The notes beneath the pieces are model-generated. The model did not search any database, was not told where the DNA came from, and was given only the letters and a program-made list of their open reading frames with translations. Made by a program: the position numbers and the translations under genes. This document shows, piece by piece, positions 62,185-64,000 of a DNA stretch of 64,000 nucleotides. Location of the stretch: contig NZ_FOGU01000009.1 of the NCBI RefSeq assembly GCF_900111315.1, positions 62,001 through 126,000 on the forward strand, in the 5' to 3' direction. The stretch is from Tranquillimonas rosea (GTDB lineage: Bacteria; Pseudomonadota; Alphaproteobacteria; Rhodobacterales; Rhodobacteraceae). How positions within the stretch are numbered: the stretch's first letter is position 1; the number at the start of each line of letters is the position of its first letter.

Positions 62185-62656
62185 GGACGTCTCGCGCGGT
62201 GCGGCCGGGCTGGCCGGATGCGCCGACGGGGCCGCGCCGGAGCTGCGGCTGATCCTGGTGGCCAGCCCGTTGGCGGTGCGCGCGGGACTGGCGGGGGTGA
62301 TGGCCGCGCTGGGCGGGAGGCTCGGGGAGGCGGATGCGCGGCAGAATGTCGAGCTCGTGCTGGCGGAGGTTCTGAACAACATCGTCCTGCATGCCCATGG
62401 AGGGCGCGCGGACGGGCTCGTGGACCTGCGGCTGCGGCCAGTGGCCGATGGCGTGCTATGCCGCGTGCTGGACGATGGAGCGCCGATGGCGCGTGGCGGT
62501 GTGCCCGATGGCAGCTTTCCCCCGGCGGGGGCCCGTGGCGGGTTCGGCTGGGTGCTGATCCGGGCGCTGGCCAGCGGGATCTCCTATCGTCGCCGGGAGG
62601 GCCGCAACTGCCTGGAGTTCCGGATCGTGACGGGCCGGGCCGTCCGGGCCATCTGA
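62174..62656 (+). CDS. RsbW-like anti-sigma serine/threonine kinase (HATPase_c_2)
   Basis: A 160-residue GHKL ATPase: NVELVLAEVLNNIVLHAHGGRADG contains the N box (EVLNNIVLHA), VLCRVLDDGAPM the G1-like box, and GARGGFGWVLIRALASGISYRRREGRNCLEF the G2 box. It probably phosphorylates the STAS partner and binds a sigma factor or other target. No sigma factor, PP2C phosphatase or receiver protein is adjacent, so the target is unknown. Confidence 0.88.
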   Translation: MRVEDVSRGAAGLAGCADGAAPELRLILVASPLAVRAGLAGVMAALGGRLGEADARQNVELVLAEVLNNIVLHAHGGRADGLVDLRLRPVADGVLCRVLDDGAPMARGGVPDGSFPPAGARGGFGWVLIRALASGISYRRREGRNCLEFRIVTGRAVRAI

Positions 62657-62753
62657 GGGCGGGTGGCCGGCGCGCCGATCCGCGGATTGGCATCGCGCGG
62701 CGAACCCCCTACGGTCGCCGCGGACCGGCGCGACACGGAGGAGGCAAGGCCGC

Positions 62754-64000
62754 ATGCGGGACTTTCAAAAACCGGGACGCTCGGCCGTCCATGCGACGAA
62801 CGGGATGTGCGCGACCTCTCATCCGCTGGCCGCGAAGGTTGCCGTGCAGACGCTCGAATCGGGCGGCAACGCGGTCGACGCGGCGATCGCGGGGGCGGTT
62901 CTTCTGGGGATCTGCGAGCCGCAGATGACCGGGATCGGCGGCGACTGTTTTGTCCTGTTGAGCCCGCCGGGAGAAGACCGGATCGTCGCGCTGAACGGGT
63001 CGGGCCGTGCGCCGGCGGGGCTGGAGGCGACGCAGCTGCGTGCGGCCGGACACGGGACGGTGCCCCTGGGCTCGGCCGATGCGGTGACGGTGCCCGGGGC
63101 GATCGACGCGTTCTGCCGGCTGTCGGCGGACTGGGGCAAGGCGGGGCTGAAGGCAGCCCTGGCGCCGGCGATCCACTATGCCGAGGCGGGGGTGCCCGTG
63201 GCGCCGCGCGTCGCCTTCGACTGGGCGCTCGCGGCGGATACGCTGCAGGGCGCGGCGCGTGACGCCTATCTGGTGGGCGGCGCGGCACCGGCTCCGGGGC
63301 AGATGTTCCGCGCGCCCGGCCAGGCCGAGGTCCTGCGGCGGGTCGCGATGGACGGCCGGGCGGGATTCTACGAAGGCGAGGTCGCCGAGGACATGGTGGC
63401 CGCGCTGTCCGCGGCCGGCGGGCGCCATACGCTGGCGGACTTCGCCGCGACCGCCTGCGACTACGGCGATCCGATCTCGGGCGACTACAAGGGCACCGAG
63501 CTGGTCGAGCATCCGCCCAACGGTCAGGGCGCGACGGCGATCCTGATGGCGAACATCCTGGCGCAGTTCGACCTGGCGGCGATGGACCCGCTCGGCGCCG
63601 ACCGCGCCCATGTGGAGGCAGAGGCGGCGAAGCTGGCCTACGACACCCGCAACCGGTTCTTCGCCGATCCCGACCACATGACCCGGCTCGACCACATGAT
63701 GTCGATGGAGACGGCGCGGCGGCTGGCTGCGCTGATCGACATGAAGACCGCGATGCCGGACGCGCGCCCGGTGTCCGAGGCGGTGCACCGCGACACGATC
63801 TACATCACGGTGGTCGACAAGGACCGGATGGCGGTGTCGCTGATCTATTCGATCTTTCACAGCTTCGGCTCGGGGATCGCCTCGGACCGGTTCGGTATCC
63901 TGTTCCAGAACCGCGGCGCGGGCTTCTCTCTGGAGGAGGGGCATCCGAACGAGGCGGCGGGCGGCAAGCGGCCGGTGCACACGATCCTGCCGGGGATGCT
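62754..64000 (+). CDS. Gamma-glutamyltransferase family protein, 3'-truncated by window end
   Basis: 415 codons are visible: MRDFQKPGRSAVHATNGMCATSHPLAAKVAVQTLESGGNAVDAAIAGAVLLGICEPQMTGIGGDCFVLL, ALNGSGRAPAGL, EHPPNGQGATAILMANIL, and the autoprocessing site at T348 in HRDTIYITVVDKDRMAVSLIYSIFHSFGSGI. The second Thr of the common TTH motif is Ile here, which marks a divergent GGT-like subgroup. No signal peptide is seen, so it may act in the cytosol. It may hydrolyse or transfer gamma-glutamyl groups of glutathione-like compounds. GGAGGAGG precedes the ATG. Confidence 0.88.
   Translation, partial: MRDFQKPGRSAVHATNGMCATSHPLAAKVAVQTLESGGNAVDAAIAGAVLLGICEPQMTGIGGDCFVLLSPPGEDRIVALNGSGRAPAGLEATQLRAAGHGTVPLGSADAVTVPGAIDAFCRLSADWGKAGLKAALAPAIHYAEAGVPVAPRVAFDWALAADTLQGAARDAYLVGGAAPAPGQMFRAPGQAEVLRRVAMDGRAGFYEGEVAEDMVAALSAAGGRHTLADFAATACDYGDPISGDYKGTELVEHPPNGQGATAILMANILAQFDLAAMDPLGADRAHVEAEAAKLAYDTRNRFFADPDHMTRLDHMMSMETARRLAALIDMKTAMPDARPVSEAVHRDTIYITVVDKDRMAVSLIYSIFHSFGSGIASDRFGILFQNRGAGFSLEEGHPNEAAGGKRPVHTILPGM

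Overview
The window is very GC-rich, gene-dense DNA (both ends cut through genes) from an alphaproteobacterium. Gene content and order point to a Rhodobacterales (Rhodobacter/Roseobacter-type) member: aerobic-type cobaltochelatase CobN, a HupE-CobW-CobN unit behind a cobalamin riboswitch, an SMC starting DPTDLVIADGLTGVVGPNG, a short CinA, split MnmC, and frequent ATGA/GTGA gene overlaps. No tRNA, rRNA, CRISPR array, insertion sequence, phage gene or toxin-antitoxin pair was seen. This is chromosome with housekeeping functions, dominated in its second half by vitamin B12 biosynthesis. Family and taxon names are from memory of protein motifs; no database search was possible.

Layout. 0-13 kb: GNAT enzyme, FadH dienoyl-CoA reductase with a LysR regulator, an OmpA-domain lipoprotein-size secreted protein, GNAT + CinA, SfsA, methionine aminopeptidase, RsmD + ferredoxin-reductase-like flavoprotein, Prx5 peroxiredoxin, and the distal part of a five-gene minus-strand operon (RidA, GDPD, FemAB-like, pterin dehydratase, MscS). 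14.8-19.8 kb: a type I secretion ABC transporter/adaptor pair without a visible substrate, then divergent MlaA, MlaC and a small secreted protein. 19.8-29.3 kb: class A PBP, GlnK-AmtB nitrogen sensing and uptake, BCCT transporter, aromatic aminotransferase, mercaptopyruvate sulfurtransferase, SmpB, DapA. 29.4-34.9 kb: soluble lytic transglycosylase, EamA exporter, divergent MnmD/MnmC2 tRNA-modification genes, hemolysin III.

34.9-57.1 kb is the B12 region, in several transcription units: GNAT-cobO; riboswitch-hupE-cobW-GNAT-cobN; then, after smc and a small gene, cbiX-cobH-cobL-cobI-cbiG/cobJ-cobM; and after a glutathionyl-hydroquinone-reductase gene and a degenerate receiver protein, DUF1636-cobC-cbiB. 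Together they cover cobalt uptake, several ring methylations and contractions, cobalt insertion, adenosylation and aminopropanol-arm attachment. cobA, cobG/cobZ, cobF, cobK, cobB, cobQ, cobS/T and the nucleotide-loop genes are not here. The mixture of CbiX and CbiG (early-cobalt, anaerobic-route proteins) with CobN (late-cobalt, aerobic route) is notable. 57-64 kb: MltB-like transglycosylase, tandem-VOC dioxygenase/glyoxalase, an unusual kinase-like fusion, RluA, fRMsr, a STAS/HATPase partner-switch pair, and the start of a gamma-glutamyltransferase gene.

The most unusual signal is a composite repeat present five times between 36 and 62 kb: one or two strong hairpins followed by a conserved GGATATTTC core and a purine-rich tail. 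The hairpin arms differ in sequence between copies but keep pairing. One copy lies inside the cobN reading frame and appears to add about 17 codons. Two mini-ORFs (28 and 16 codons) that overlap the starts of cbiX and cobI are a second set of undescribed elements.
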